64,000 bases of DNA from the NCBI RefSeq assembly GCF_048268525.1, contig NZ_JBLWVH010000014.1, positions 1 through 64,000 of the forward strand. The letters are read 5' to 3'. The notes beneath the pieces are model-generated. The model worked only from the letters and a program-made list of their open reading frames with translations. It had not been told where the DNA came from and did not search any database. Source of the DNA: Maricaulis sp048268525. GTDB lineage: Bacteria; Pseudomonadota; Alphaproteobacteria; Caulobacterales; Maricaulaceae. A program made the position numbers and the translations under genes. Positions 7,467-16,830 of the stretch are shown piece after piece (the stretch's first letter is position 1; each line of letters opens with the position of its first letter).

Positions 7467-9698
7467 TTGACCTCCGGCGCGACGTCACCCGAACTGGACC
7501 CGTCGCCGCCCGCCATACCCAGCGCGGACGAGCTGATAGCGCGTATCCGCCGGTATTTCCCTAAAGTCGACGCCGACTTCGTGCGGCGTGCCTACGACTT
7601 TGCCGAGGAAGCACACCGGCCGCAGCGCCGCCAGTCGGGCGAACCCTATTTTGCCCATGTGGCCCAGGTCGCGATGATCCTCGCCGACCTGCGCATGGAC
7701 GTGGCCACGGTCTGCACCGGCCTGCTCCACGATACGGTGGAGGACACGCCGGCAACGCTGGAGGACCTGACCTCTACCTTTTCCGAGGAGGTGGCGGGCC
7801 TGGTCGACGGCGTCACCAAGCTGGGCCAGATGGAGCTGCGCTCCAAACGCACCAAACAGGCCGAAAACCTGCAAAAACTGGTGGTGGCGATCTCGGATGA
7901 TGTCCGGGTCCTGATCGTCAAGCTGTGCGACCGCCTGCACAATATGCGCACGCTGGACGCCATATCGCGCGCCGACAAGCGCGAGCGGATCGCGCTGGAA
8001 ACACTGGAAATCTATGCACCGTTGGCGCGCCGGATCGGGATCAACCGGGTCTGCGTCGAGCTTGAGGACCTGGCCTTCGAGCACGTCAACGCCTCGGCCC
8101 ATGAATCGATCAACACCCGACTGAAGCGCCTGCGCGATGCCCATGCCGAGGAAGTTTCGGTCGTCTCAGCCGCGATGACCGACAGCCTCGCCGCAGCCGG
8201 GATTGAGGGACGCATCTTCGGGCGCGAGAAGCGGCCCTATTCGATCTGGCGCAAGCTGGAGCGCAAGGGGCTGACCTTCGAGGAAATCGCGGACATTTAC
8301 GCCTTTCGCCTGATCGTCGACACGCCGGATGACTGCTATCGCGCCCTGGGCGTGATCCATCAGTCCTGGCGCTGTGTGCCGGAGCGTTTCCGCGATTTCA
8401 TCTCCCTGCCCAAGCCGAATAACTACCGCTCCCTGCACACCACGGTGATGGGCCCGAAAAATGTCCGGGTCGAACTTCAGATCCGCACCGAGGAGATGGA
8501 GGCGGTGGCCGAGAGCGGCGTGGCCGCGCACTGGCGCTACAAGAATTCCTCCTACACCTATGATGCCGATGCCGCTCAAGCCGCCGGTGGCGACCCGCTG
8601 GAGCGCCTGCGGCCCTTCGTGGAAATCCTCAACCAGGGTGGCGATCCGGAGGAGTTTCTCGAGCACGCCAAGCTCGAGATGTTTGCCGACCAGGTCTATT
8701 GTTTCACACCCAAGGGCGACCTGATTTCGCTCCCGGTCGGTGCGACCCCGCTGGACTTCGCCTACGCGGTCCATACCGAGCTCGGGCACACGACCGTGGC
8801 GGCCAAGATCAATGGCCGCGAACGCCCATTGCGCACGCAGCTGCGCAATGGCGATGTGGTTGCCATCGTGAAGGGCGGCGTGCGTCAACCACCGGCTGGA
8901 TGGGAGAATCTCGCTGTTACCGGTCGCGCCCGTGCCGCGATCCGGCGCCTCATCCGCGAGAGCGAACGCGACGAGTTCCATCGCATTGGCAAGATCATGG
9001 CCGAGCACGCCTTCCGCCGCGAAGGCCGGACGCTGATCGAGGCGGATCTCAAGGACGCGTTCTCGCGGCTTGAGGTGAAGGACGCCAACGAGATGTACGA
9101 GACCCTTGGTCGCGGCCGGATCTCCTCGGTCGACATGCTCAACGCGGCCTTTCCGGGTCGTCTTGACGAGCGTCCGGATGCCGCTGGCCGGGACCTGATC
9201 CAGGATAGCAAGGCCCGTCTCTATGTGCGTGGCCGAGGCCTGACACAGGGCGTGACGCTTCATTTTGCCGAATGCTGCTCACCTCTGCCTGGCGACCGCA
9301 TCGTCGGCCTTCTGCGTAAGGACAAGGGGATCGAGATTCACACCATTGATTGCGAACGCCTCGCCCAGTTCGAGGAAAATGCGATGGATGACTGGCTCGA
9401 CCTGGCCTGGACCGCGGAAGCCGAAGGCAATGCCGTCTCGATGGCGCGAATCCAGGCAGTCATGCACAATGAACCGGGCGCCCTCGCCGAGATCGCCAAG
9501 ACGGTGTCGGAGAACCGCGGCAATATCGCCAGCGTGACCACCCGCAACCGTGCCGCAGACTTTTTCGACATGGAATTTGACGTCGAAGTGTTCGATACCC
9601 GGCATCTGGCCAATATCCTGGCCGCCATCCGCATGTGTGAGACCGTCGTCTCCGCCGATCGGGCGAGGGCGGAAATCGAGGAGATAAAGGAAGAATGA
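7467..9698 (+). CDS. Bifunctional (p)ppGpp synthetase/hydrolase Rsh
   Basis: This 743-residue RelA/SpoT homologue makes and degrades the stringent-response alarmone. Domains in order are: HD hydrolase with intact H64 and H88-D89; synthetase (GREKRPYSIWRKL, YRSLHT); TGS (CFTPKGDLISLPVGATPLDFAYAVH); a cysteine region ECCSPLPGDRIVG; and a C-terminal ACT domain. The loop that is RFKD in bifunctional enzymes and EFDD in monofunctional RelA reads RFRD, so it groups with the bifunctional type. The start is TTG at 7467, only 6 bases after rpoZ; no better ATG exists upstream of the HD domain. It overlaps pyrE by ATGA. Confidence 0.95.
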   Translation: MTSGATSPELDPSPPAIPSADELIARIRRYFPKVDADFVRRAYDFAEEAHRPQRRQSGEPYFAHVAQVAMILADLRMDVATVCTGLLHDTVEDTPATLEDLTSTFSEEVAGLVDGVTKLGQMELRSKRTKQAENLQKLVVAISDDVRVLIVKLCDRLHNMRTLDAISRADKRERIALETLEIYAPLARRIGINRVCVELEDLAFEHVNASAHESINTRLKRLRDAHAEEVSVVSAAMTDSLAAAGIEGRIFGREKRPYSIWRKLERKGLTFEEIADIYAFRLIVDTPDDCYRALGVIHQSWRCVPERFRDFISLPKPNNYRSLHTTVMGPKNVRVELQIRTEEMEAVAESGVAAHWRYKNSSYTYDADAAQAAGGDPLERLRPFVEILNQGGDPEEFLEHAKLEMFADQVYCFTPKGDLISLPVGATPLDFAYAVHTELGHTTVAAKINGRERPLRTQLRNGDVVAIVKGGVRQPPAGWENLAVTGRARAAIRRLIRESERDEFHRIGKIMAEHAFRREGRTLIEADLKDAFSRLEVKDANEMYETLGRGRISSVDMLNAAFPGRLDERPDAAGRDLIQDSKARLYVRGRGLTQGVTLHFAECCSPLPGDRIVGLLRKDKGIEIHTIDCERLAQFEENAMDDWLDLAWTAEAEGNAVSMARIQAVMHNEPGALAEIAKTVSENRGNIASVTTRNRAADFFDMEFDVEVFDTRHLANILAAIRMCETVVSADRARAEIEEIKEE

Positions 9699-10279
9699 CA
9701 CGCGACGAAGTCCTGGCCGAATTCCGGGCCGCTGGCGCCTTGCTCGAGGGCCATTTCATCCTCTCTTCCGGACTGCGCAGCGGTGTCTTCCTGCAAAAGG
9801 CCCGAGTCTTCTCCGAGCCGGAACGGACCGAGCGCCTGTGCAAGGCTCTGGCGGCGAAAGTGCGGGCTGAACTTGGCGACGCCCCGACGGTTATCGTCTC
9901 TCCGGCCACCGGCGGGATCGTGCCGGGCTATGAGATGGCGCGTCAGATGGGTCTCAAGGGGCTTTATGTCGAGCGCGAGAATGGCGAGTTTACCCTGCGC
10001 CGCGGGTTCGAGCTGAGCAAGGACGACAAGGTCCTGGTGGTCGAGGACATCGTCTCGACCGGCCTGTCCTCGCGCGAATGCATCGAGGCCATCAACAAGA
10101 CCGGCGCCACGGTCATCGCCGAGGCCTGCCTCGTTGACCGGTCTGGCGGTGAGGCCGATGTCGGCGTGCCGCTGATCGCGCTGACCGAATACAAGGTTCC
10201 CGCCTATCCGGCTGATCAATTGCCGCCGGAACTGGAAGCCATACCGGCCATCAAGCCGGGCAGTCGCGGTCTCGCCTGA
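9695..10279 (+). CDS. pyrE: Orotate phosphoribosyltransferase
   Basis: PyrE joins orotate to PRPP to give OMP in pyrimidine synthesis. The 194-residue protein contains the PRPP loop VLVVEDIVSTGLSS and the upstream SPATGGIVPGYEMARQMG segment of the type I phosphoribosyltransferase fold. Its ATG overlaps the rsh stop (ATGA), so translation is coupled to the alarmone enzyme. pdxJ follows after 33 bases. Nothing is unusual in length or motifs. Confidence 0.96.
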   Translation: MTRDEVLAEFRAAGALLEGHFILSSGLRSGVFLQKARVFSEPERTERLCKALAAKVRAELGDAPTVIVSPATGGIVPGYEMARQMGLKGLYVERENGEFTLRRGFELSKDDKVLVVEDIVSTGLSSRECIEAINKTGATVIAEACLVDRSGGEADVGVPLIALTEYKVPAYPADQLPPELEAIPAIKPGSRGLA

Positions 10280-10312
10280 GGCCGTGCAGACACGCATCGA
10301 CAGGAGCAGCCG

Positions 10313-11056
10313 GTGAGCATTCGTCTCGGCGTCAATATTGACCATGTGGCCACAATCCGGAATGCCCGCGGTGGTGAGCATCCGGACCCGGTGCGCGCCG
10401 CGCGTCAGGCGTCGGAAGCCGGGGCGGACGGGATCACGGCGCACCTGCGCGAAGACCGTCGCCATATCACCGATACCGATATCGACCGGCTGATGGCCGA
10501 GATCGACCTGCCGCTCAATCTGGAAATGGCGGCCACGCCGGAAATGCTCGACATCGCCCTGCGTCACAAGCCGCACGCGGTCTGCCTGGTGCCGGAAAAG
10601 CGCGAGGAGCGGACAACCGAGGGCGGGCTGGATGTGGCTGCCGGTCACAACACGATCGCGCCCTATGTGCGCCAGCTGCGCGAGGGCGGTAGCCGCGTCT
10701 CGCTCTTCATCGAGCCCGACCCGGTCCAGATCGCCGTCGCCGAAGCGATGGGCGCTGCCGTCGTCGAGCTTCACACCGGCGCCTATTGCGAAGCGTTTCT
10801 GGCGGGCAACACGGCCGAGGTCGAACGCCATCTCAAACGCCTGCAGAGCGCCGCGACGGTCGCCCATGAGCGTGGGCTGGAAGTCCATGCCGGCCACGGC
10901 CTGACCTATGACACCGTCAAGCCCATCGCCGCCATCCCTGAAGTGATCGAGCTCAATATCGGCCATTTCCTGATCGGCGAGGCGATCTTCCGCGGTCTGC
11001 GTGAGGCGGTCGGGACGATGCGTGGGCTGATCGAGGAAGCGCGGGCAGCGTCATGA
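10313..11056 (+). CDS. pdxJ: Pyridoxine 5'-phosphate synthase
   Basis: PdxJ condenses deoxyxylulose 5-phosphate with 3-amino-2-oxopropyl phosphate to form the vitamin B6 ring. The 247-residue TIM-barrel protein opens with RLGVNIDHVATIRNARGG, a family hallmark, and keeps HLREDRRHI, CLVPEKREERTTEGGLDV and VHAGHGLTYDTV. The start is GTG at 10313 behind an AGGAG site. Its TGA overlaps the acpS ATG, the pdxJ-acpS arrangement common in proteobacteria. Confidence 0.97.
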   Translation: MSIRLGVNIDHVATIRNARGGEHPDPVRAARQASEAGADGITAHLREDRRHITDTDIDRLMAEIDLPLNLEMAATPEMLDIALRHKPHAVCLVPEKREERTTEGGLDVAAGHNTIAPYVRQLREGGSRVSLFIEPDPVQIAVAEAMGAAVVELHTGAYCEAFLAGNTAEVERHLKRLQSAATVAHERGLEVHAGHGLTYDTVKPIAAIPEVIELNIGHFLIGEAIFRGLREAVGTMRGLIEEARAAS

Positions 11057-11481
11057 TCATCGGCCTCGGCTCTGACCTGATGGATATCCGGCGTATCGAG
11101 AGATCGATCGAGCGCTTTGGCGACCGCTTCATCCAGCGTGTCTTCACCGAGATCGAGCAGGCCAAGTCGGACAAGCGCCGCATGCGCGCTGCCAGCTATG
11201 CCAAGCGCTTCGCGGCCAAGGAGGCCGGCGCGAAGGCGCTGGGCACCGGGATTGCGCGCGGCGTGTCCTGGAAGGAGATCGGCGTGGTCAATCTACCCGG
11301 CGGCAAACCGACGCTGGAGTTCAAGGGCCGGGCCCTGGAGCGCGCCCTGGCGCTGACCCCGCATGGGCATGAGCCCTTCGCGCATATTACCATCACCGAC
11401 GACCATCCCTGGGCGCAGGCCTTTGTGGTGCTCGAAGCGCGGCCGATCGGCCATCATTTTGACGGGCTCGCCCATGGCTGA
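11053..11481 (+). CDS. acpS: Holo-[acyl-carrier-protein] synthase
   Basis: AcpS transfers phosphopantetheine from CoA to acyl carrier protein and so activates fatty acid synthesis. The 142-residue protein starts IIGLGSDLMDIRRIE and contains YAKRFAAKEAGAKALGTG, carrying the metal-binding Asp and Glu of the family. It overlaps pdxJ by four bases and rnc by eight, part of a tightly coupled series. Length and motifs are normal. Confidence 0.95.
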   Translation: MIIGLGSDLMDIRRIERSIERFGDRFIQRVFTEIEQAKSDKRRMRAASYAKRFAAKEAGAKALGTGIARGVSWKEIGVVNLPGGKPTLEFKGRALERALALTPHGHEPFAHITITDDHPWAQAFVVLEARPIGHHFDGLAHG

Positions 11482-12160
11482 TCCGATTGCCCGGCTGGAA
11501 CAGCGCATTGGCTATGTTTTTACCGACAAGAGCCTGATCGAGCGCGCCCTGACCCATGGCAGTTTCGCCGAGGGTCGCAAGACCATCCCAACCTATGAGC
11601 GCCTGGAATTCCTCGGCGACCGGGTGCTCGGCCTGATGACGGCGGAAGCGCTGTTCACATCATTCGACAAGGCCGATGAGGGCGCCCTCGCACCGCGGCT
11701 CAACTCGATGGTGCGCAAGGAAACCTGCGCCGATGTCGCCCGCGCGGTCGATCTCGGTGCGGCGCTGCGGATCGGCAAGTCGGAGGAAAAGGGCGGCGGT
11801 CGCAACAAGACCTCCATCCTCGGCGATGCCTGCGAGTCCCTGATGGCGGCGATCTATCTCGATGGCGGCCGGGCGGCGGTCCAGGTCTTCTTCGACCATC
11901 ATTGGGGGCCGCGCATCGAGGCGCTCAAGGCCAAGCCATCGGATCCCAAGTCCGCGCTGCAGGAATGGGCGGCCAAGACAGGCCGCGGTGTTCCGCGTTA
12001 TGAACTCAATGAACGTTCCGGCCCGGACCACCGGCCGGTCTTCACCGTGCAGGTCACGGTCACACCCCTTGCGCCCGCTGTGGGCGAGGGCGGTTCCAAG
12101 CAGGCAGCCGAACGGGCCGCCGCCGAGGAATTGCTGAAACGCGAAGGACAGCATGTCTGA
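11474..12160 (+). CDS. rnc: Ribonuclease III
   Basis: RNase III cuts double-stranded RNA in rRNA maturation and mRNA turnover. The 228-residue protein begins MADPIARLEQ, within the end of acpS. The nuclease signature is ERLEFLGDRVLGL (E42, E45, D49), a second acidic site lies in GDACESLMAAIYLDGG, and the C-terminal double-stranded RNA-binding domain ends GGSKQAAERAAAEELL. It overlaps era by 8 bases; rnc-era coupling is widespread. A longer form from an upstream ATG would only read acpS out of frame. Confidence 0.96.
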   Translation: MADPIARLEQRIGYVFTDKSLIERALTHGSFAEGRKTIPTYERLEFLGDRVLGLMTAEALFTSFDKADEGALAPRLNSMVRKETCADVARAVDLGAALRIGKSEEKGGGRNKTSILGDACESLMAAIYLDGGRAAVQVFFDHHWGPRIEALKAKPSDPKSALQEWAAKTGRGVPRYELNERSGPDHRPVFTVQVTVTPLAPAVGEGGSKQAAERAAAEELLKREGQHV

Positions 12161-13097
12161 TACTCCCAAACGCTGCGGTTTTGCCGCGGTCATCGGATCG
12201 CCCAATGCCGGCAAGTCGACCCTCGTCAATGCCCTGGTCGGCGAGAAGGTCACCATCGTCACCCACAAGGTGCAGACGACCCGCTTCGCCGTGCGCGGGG
12301 TGGCGCTGGCCGGCGAGACCCAGATCGTGTTGGTCGACACGCCCGGCGTGTTCGCGCCCAAGACCCGGCTCGACAAGTCGATGGTCGCGGCCGCCTGGTC
12401 CGGTGCCGGAGAGGCTGACACCATCATGCATGTCGTCGATGCCGGCGCCCGTGCCCGCATGATCCATGGTGGCGCCAAGAGTGGCGACAGCCGCATGGTC
12501 GAGGATGATGACCGTGTCACCGAAGGTCTGAAGAAGACCGAGCAGAAGGCCATCCTGGTCCTCAACAAGGTCGACCTGATGCCGCGTGACCAGTTGCTGG
12601 CCATGTCCCAGGAACTCTACGAGACCGGCGTCTATTCCGAGGTCTTCATGATCTCGGCCAAGACCGGGTCGGGCGTGCCGCAGTTGCGCGAATTCATCGC
12701 CGGCCTGATGCCGGAAGGCGTCTGGCACTATCCCGCCGACCAGGTCGCCGATTTGCCGGCCCGCATCCTCGCCGCCGAGATCACCCGCGAGAAAGTCTAT
12801 CTGCGCCTGCACGAGGAGCTGCCCTACGCCTCCATGGTCGAGACCGAGGTCTGGAAGAAGCTGCGCGACGGCTCCCTGCGCATCGAGCAATCCATCATCG
12901 TTGAACGCGAAACCCAAAAACCCATCGTCCTGGGCAAGGGCGGCAGCGCCGTCAAATCGATCGGCGAAGCCTCCCGCAAGGAGCTGGAAGAGGTGCTGGG
13001 CTGCAAGGTCCACCTCTTCCTCAATGTGAAAGTCGACGCCAAATGGATGGCGCGACGCTCGCACTACAAGGATGTGGGGCTGGATTTCGACGTCTGA
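12153..13097 (+). CDS. era: GTPase Era
   Basis: Era is a ribosome-assembly GTPase that binds the 3' end of 16S rRNA. GTP motifs are GSPNAGKST (15-23), KVQTTR, DTPG (62-65), NKVD and SAKTG, followed by a C-terminal KH domain with GKGGSAVKSIGEASRKELEE. At 314 residues it is slightly longer than E. coli Era; the extra residues sit between the G3 and G4 motifs around MIHGGAKSGDSRMVEDDD, an acidic stretch. It overlaps rnc and precedes recO by 44 bases. Confidence 0.96.
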   Translation: MSDTPKRCGFAAVIGSPNAGKSTLVNALVGEKVTIVTHKVQTTRFAVRGVALAGETQIVLVDTPGVFAPKTRLDKSMVAAAWSGAGEADTIMHVVDAGARARMIHGGAKSGDSRMVEDDDRVTEGLKKTEQKAILVLNKVDLMPRDQLLAMSQELYETGVYSEVFMISAKTGSGVPQLREFIAGLMPEGVWHYPADQVADLPARILAAEITREKVYLRLHEELPYASMVETEVWKKLRDGSLRIEQSIIVERETQKPIVLGKGGSAVKSIGEASRKELEEVLGCKVHLFLNVKVDAKWMARRSHYKDVGLDFDV

Positions 13098-13141
13098 GTA
13101 GCCCCAGTGTGTGAGGGACAAGACTCACCTACAACCACCCC

Positions 13142-13870
13142 ATGGAATGGCGTGATCAGGGCATAGTGCTGGCGGTTCGGCCGCATGGCGAGACGTCGGC
13201 AATTGTCGAGGTTTTGACGGCCGGGCAGGGGCGTCATGCCGGGCTGGTCCGAGGCGGGCGGTCGCGCTCGATGCGGCCGATCCTGCAGCCGGGCAACCAG
13301 ATCACGGTCAATTGGCGCGCCCGCCTGTCGGAACATCTCGGCATGTTCCAGATCGAGGCGGATGATCTCACTGCCGGCATGGTGATGGAGGACCGCACCG
13401 CGCTGGCCGGACTCAACGCCGCTTGTGCGGTGGCGGTGATGTGCCTGCCCGAACGCGAAGCCCATCCGCGTGTGCATCAAGGCTTCCAGCTCCTGCTGGG
13501 CGCCTTCGACGATCCCGACATCTGGCCGGCGCTGTATGTGCGTTGGGAGGCGGGCCTGTTGTCAGACCTCGGCTATGGGCTCGACATGTCGGCCTGTGCC
13601 GTCACCGGCGTCACTGAGGACCTGACTCATATCTCGCCGCGCACCGGCCGCGCCGTCTGCCGCGAGGAAGCCGCCCCCTACGCCCCCAAACTCCTCGAAC
13701 TCCCGCCCTTCATGGCCGGATCCGGCAAGATCGAGGAGGGCGACATCGCCCGAGGCCTGGCCCTGACCGGCTATTTCCTCGAACGCCGGGTTTTGTGGCC
13801 GATCGACAAGCAATTGCCGGAAGCGCGCGGGCGCTTGATGGCGGAGCTGGAACGGGTCGGGCGGTTGTGA
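13142..13870 (+). CDS. recO: DNA repair protein RecO
   Basis: RecO works with RecR to load RecA on gapped DNA. The 242-residue protein has the N-terminal OB-fold beginning EWRDQGIVLAVRPHGETSAIVEVLT, and the later helical part with LSDLGYGLDMSACAVTG and ISPRTGRAVCREEAAPY. It follows era, a conserved placement. Its stop overlaps the ATG of a small uncharacterised gene (TGATG), so that gene is probably translated from the same message. Confidence 0.93.
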   Translation: MEWRDQGIVLAVRPHGETSAIVEVLTAGQGRHAGLVRGGRSRSMRPILQPGNQITVNWRARLSEHLGMFQIEADDLTAGMVMEDRTALAGLNAACAVAVMCLPEREAHPRVHQGFQLLLGAFDDPDIWPALYVRWEAGLLSDLGYGLDMSACAVTGVTEDLTHISPRTGRAVCREEAAPYAPKLLELPPFMAGSGKIEEGDIARGLALTGYFLERRVLWPIDKQLPEARGRLMAELERVGRL

Positions 13871-14202
13871 TGGCCGTGAAATGGACCCGCCTTCCATACA
13901 CGCCTGACCTTGTCCTGTTTGAGACAGGCGTCGGATGTGTTTCGCTTGATCCTCCGAATATCGCATCCAAGCTCGGCATGTCGTGTGATTCCGGGCACGA
14001 TGAGCTTGATCATTTTCAGGTTCTGGTTTTGGAAAGCGATGGTGTGCGGATTGGCTTTCTTCGTCACAGAGGAACTCCTCGATTGGAATTCAGCACGGTC
14101 TGCGACCTGGGGGGTAGCGCTGGCAACGGGATTGAAGAACGCTTGGCGAGTATTTTGCCGGAACTCGCCCAATCTTTCGAAAGGTATCCAGAGCGCTGGT
14201 GA
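13870..14202 (+). CDS. Orphan hypothetical protein coupled to recO
   Basis: This 110-residue protein begins MAVKWTRLPYTPDLVLFETG and matches no family I recognise. It has two cysteines, no signal peptide and no membrane segment. The stop of recO and this ATG share bases (TGATG), which supports translation. The DNA is visibly richer in A/T than recO or parC, suggesting late addition to the operon end. The product could instead be a decaying remnant; confidence is in the gene call, not in a function. Confidence 0.6.
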   Translation: MAVKWTRLPYTPDLVLFETGVGCVSLDPPNIASKLGMSCDSGHDELDHFQVLVLESDGVRIGFLRHRGTPRLEFSTVCDLGGSAGNGIEERLASILPELAQSFERYPERW

Positions 14203-14478
14203 ACGGAATGGAGCCTCGCTTTTTGTCTGTTCTTCGTTACAATGCCCCGATATCCGATGAGGTGGGAACAGCCACCCCACACACCCGGAAGGGTAGAGGC
14301 TTCGAGCCGAGAGATCGCGGTTGGCAACGCGCTCGGATATATAATGGGTCGCGCGATGGGCGGCCCTTTTTAGTTCGCACGCACCACCATTCCCCACAGC
14401 TAATCCTGCGTCTCACCCCTGCGCACCTCGCCAGCCCTGCCTATACTGACCCAAACGCGAATCAGTCAGGTGGGCTTC
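14203..14478. other. Intergenic region before parC
   Basis: No gene is visible in these 276 bases. A short hairpin-capable stretch, ggtggg...gccaccc, lies around 14261-14276. Further on, gggcggccctttttag near 14360-14375 is only weakly terminator-like. An AGGTGGG ribosome site just ahead of 14479 sets the parC start. Confidence 0.4.
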
Positions 14479-16755
14479 ATGGGCGATCATTTTGATCCCG
14501 ACGGCGGGCATATCATCGAGGAGACGTTCAACGAGGCGCTGTCGCGGCGATATCTCGCCTATGCGCTCTCGACGATCACCCAGCGGGCGCTGCCCGATGC
14601 CCGTGATGGCCTGAAACCTGTCCACCGGCGTCTCTTGTACGCCATGCGCGAGCTGAAGCTGAACCCGGACCAGGCGTTCAAGAAATCGGCCCGTGTGGTC
14701 GGTGATGTGATCGGTAAATACCACCCGCATGGCGACCAGTCGGTCTATGAGGCGCTGGTCCGCCTGGCCCAGGATTTCGCCTCGCGCTATCCGCTGGTCG
14801 AGGGGCAGGGCAATTTCGGCAATATCGATGGTGATGGCGCGGCCGCCATGCGTTATACCGAAGCCCGCCTGACCAAGGCGGCGGAACTGCTGCTGCAGGA
14901 TATCGACCAGGGCACGGTTGATTTCGAGGAGACCTATGACGGCTCCGAGCGCGAGCCGCTGGTCCTGCCCGGTGCATTCCCCAACCTCCTCGCCAATGGC
15001 TCGACCGGTATTGCCGTCGGCATGGCGACCTCGGTGCCGCCGCACAATGTCGCCGAGATCTGCGCCGCCGCGATGACGCTGATCGACAATCCGGAGACCG
15101 AAACCGAAGCGCTGCTTAAGCATATCAAGGGGCCGGACCTGCCGACCGGTGGCACGATCGTCGAACCACCCGAAGCCATCCGTTCGGCCTATGAGACCGG
15201 GCGCGGTGGCTTCCGGGTGCGGGCCAAGTGGGAAAAGGAAGACATGCCGCGCGGCATGTGGCGCATCGTGGTCACCGAAATCCCGTACCTGGTGCAAAAA
15301 TCCAAGCTGGTCGAACGCATCGCCCAGCTCATGGACGCCAAGAAACTGCCGCTGCTGGACGATGTGCTCGACGAGAGTACCGAGGATATCCGCCTGGTGC
15401 TGGAGCCGAAATCCAAGCTGGTCGATCCGGCCATGCTGATGGAAAGCCTGTTCAAGCTGACCGATCTGGAAACCCGGGTCTCGCTGAACCTCAATGTGCT
15501 CGACCCCAAGGGCGTGCCGCGGGTGATGAGCCTGCGCGAGGTGCTGCAGATATGGCTGGAGCATCGCCGCGAGGTCGCGGTGCGGCGGGCGACGACACGC
15601 CTGGCCAAGGTCGAGGACCGGCTGGAAGTGCTGGCCGGCTATCTCATCGTCTATGCCGACCTGGACGAGGTGATCCGCATCATCCGCTTCGAGGATGAAC
15701 CCAAGGCGAAGCTGATGGCGCATTTCGAACTGACCGAGCGTCAGGCCGAAGCCATTCTCAACATGCGCCTGCGCGCCTTGCGCAAGCTGGAAGAGCTGGA
15801 AATCCGCAAGGAGGACGAGAACCTCCGCGGCGAGCGCAAGACCTTGAAAGAACTGATCGGGTCGACGGCGCTGCAGTGGGACAAGGTGCGCGGCGAGGTG
15901 AAAAACCTGGGCGAGATTTATGCCGAGACCACGCCGCTGGGCAAGCGCCGCACCGTCTTCGACAAGGCGCCCGACATTTCCGGCGAAGCGCCGATCGAAG
16001 CCTTTGTGGTGCGTGAGCCGATCACCGCTGTGCTGTCAGAACGCGGCTGGGTGCGGGCGCTGAAAGGCCATATCAACGACGTCACAGAGCTGAAGTTCAA
16101 GGAAGGCGACAAGTCGGCCTTCGCGGTGAAATGCGAGACCACCGATCGCCTGTTGATGTTCGCCACCGACGGCAAGTTCTACACGCTGGAAGCTTCCAAA
16201 CTTCCTGGCGGCCGCGGCCATGGCGAGCCGGTGCGCCTGCATGTCGACCTGCCTGACGATGCCGCGCCGATCGGTCTGTTCAAATACGATCCCGAACGCA
16301 CGCTTCTGGTGGCATCCGACGGTAATTCCGGTTTCCGCGTCCAGGAGAAGGATTGCCTGGCCCTGAAGAAGGGCGGCAAGCAGATTCTCAACCTGGCCGA
16401 AGGCGACGAGGCCTTCCTGTGCATCCCGGCGACTGGCGACCGCGTCGCCTTGATCGGCGAGAACAAGAAATTGCTGGTCTTCGAACTGGAGGAAATCCCG
16501 GTCATGAGCCGCGGCAAGGGCGTCAAGCTCTTGGGCGGCAAGGGTGCCAAACTGGCGGACGCAACCGTGTTCAATGCCGAAGACGGGCTGACCTGGCTGG
16601 ACGGGGCCGGACGGCGTTTCAATCTGGATGACTGGCTGTTATGGACCGCCAAGCGGGCCCAGGCCGGCAAGATGATTCCGCGCGGTTTCCCGCGTTCGCT
16701 GCGCTTTTCGCCGCGCGGCTCGGAATTCCTCGCTTCACAGGCGAAAGCGGAATAA
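14479..16755 (+). CDS. parC: DNA topoisomerase IV subunit A
   Basis: ParC is the DNA-cleaving subunit of topoisomerase IV, which unlinks daughter chromosomes. The 758-residue protein contains the helix GKYHPHGDQSVYEALVRLAQ and the catalytic tyrosine Y126 in AAMRYTEARL, followed by the coiled tower region and a shortened C-terminal beta-pinwheel. Gln86 occupies the position of Ser80 in E. coli ParC, the usual quinolone-resistance site; this seems usual for alphaproteobacterial ParC. An AGGTGGG site five bases upstream favours the ATG at 14479 over the GTG at 14470. parE is not in the window. Confidence 0.95.
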   Translation: MGDHFDPDGGHIIEETFNEALSRRYLAYALSTITQRALPDARDGLKPVHRRLLYAMRELKLNPDQAFKKSARVVGDVIGKYHPHGDQSVYEALVRLAQDFASRYPLVEGQGNFGNIDGDGAAAMRYTEARLTKAAELLLQDIDQGTVDFEETYDGSEREPLVLPGAFPNLLANGSTGIAVGMATSVPPHNVAEICAAAMTLIDNPETETEALLKHIKGPDLPTGGTIVEPPEAIRSAYETGRGGFRVRAKWEKEDMPRGMWRIVVTEIPYLVQKSKLVERIAQLMDAKKLPLLDDVLDESTEDIRLVLEPKSKLVDPAMLMESLFKLTDLETRVSLNLNVLDPKGVPRVMSLREVLQIWLEHRREVAVRRATTRLAKVEDRLEVLAGYLIVYADLDEVIRIIRFEDEPKAKLMAHFELTERQAEAILNMRLRALRKLEELEIRKEDENLRGERKTLKELIGSTALQWDKVRGEVKNLGEIYAETTPLGKRRTVFDKAPDISGEAPIEAFVVREPITAVLSERGWVRALKGHINDVTELKFKEGDKSAFAVKCETTDRLLMFATDGKFYTLEASKLPGGRGHGEPVRLHVDLPDDAAPIGLFKYDPERTLLVASDGNSGFRVQEKDCLALKKGGKQILNLAEGDEAFLCIPATGDRVALIGENKKLLVFELEEIPVMSRGKGVKLLGGKGAKLADATVFNAEDGLTWLDGAGRRFNLDDWLLWTAKRAQAGKMIPRGFPRSLRFSPRGSEFLASQAKAE

Positions 16756-16830
16756 GTAGTGATTTGAATGCGCAACGCCCGGTTCGGGGGTTGAGCGCCC
16801 TGTAATATTGCCCCTCAAGGAGAGACAGGC

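Noticed and set aside
14470..14478. GTG start of parC three codons upstream
   Set aside because: The AGGTGGG ribosome site overlaps this codon, so the ATG at 14479 is better placed.
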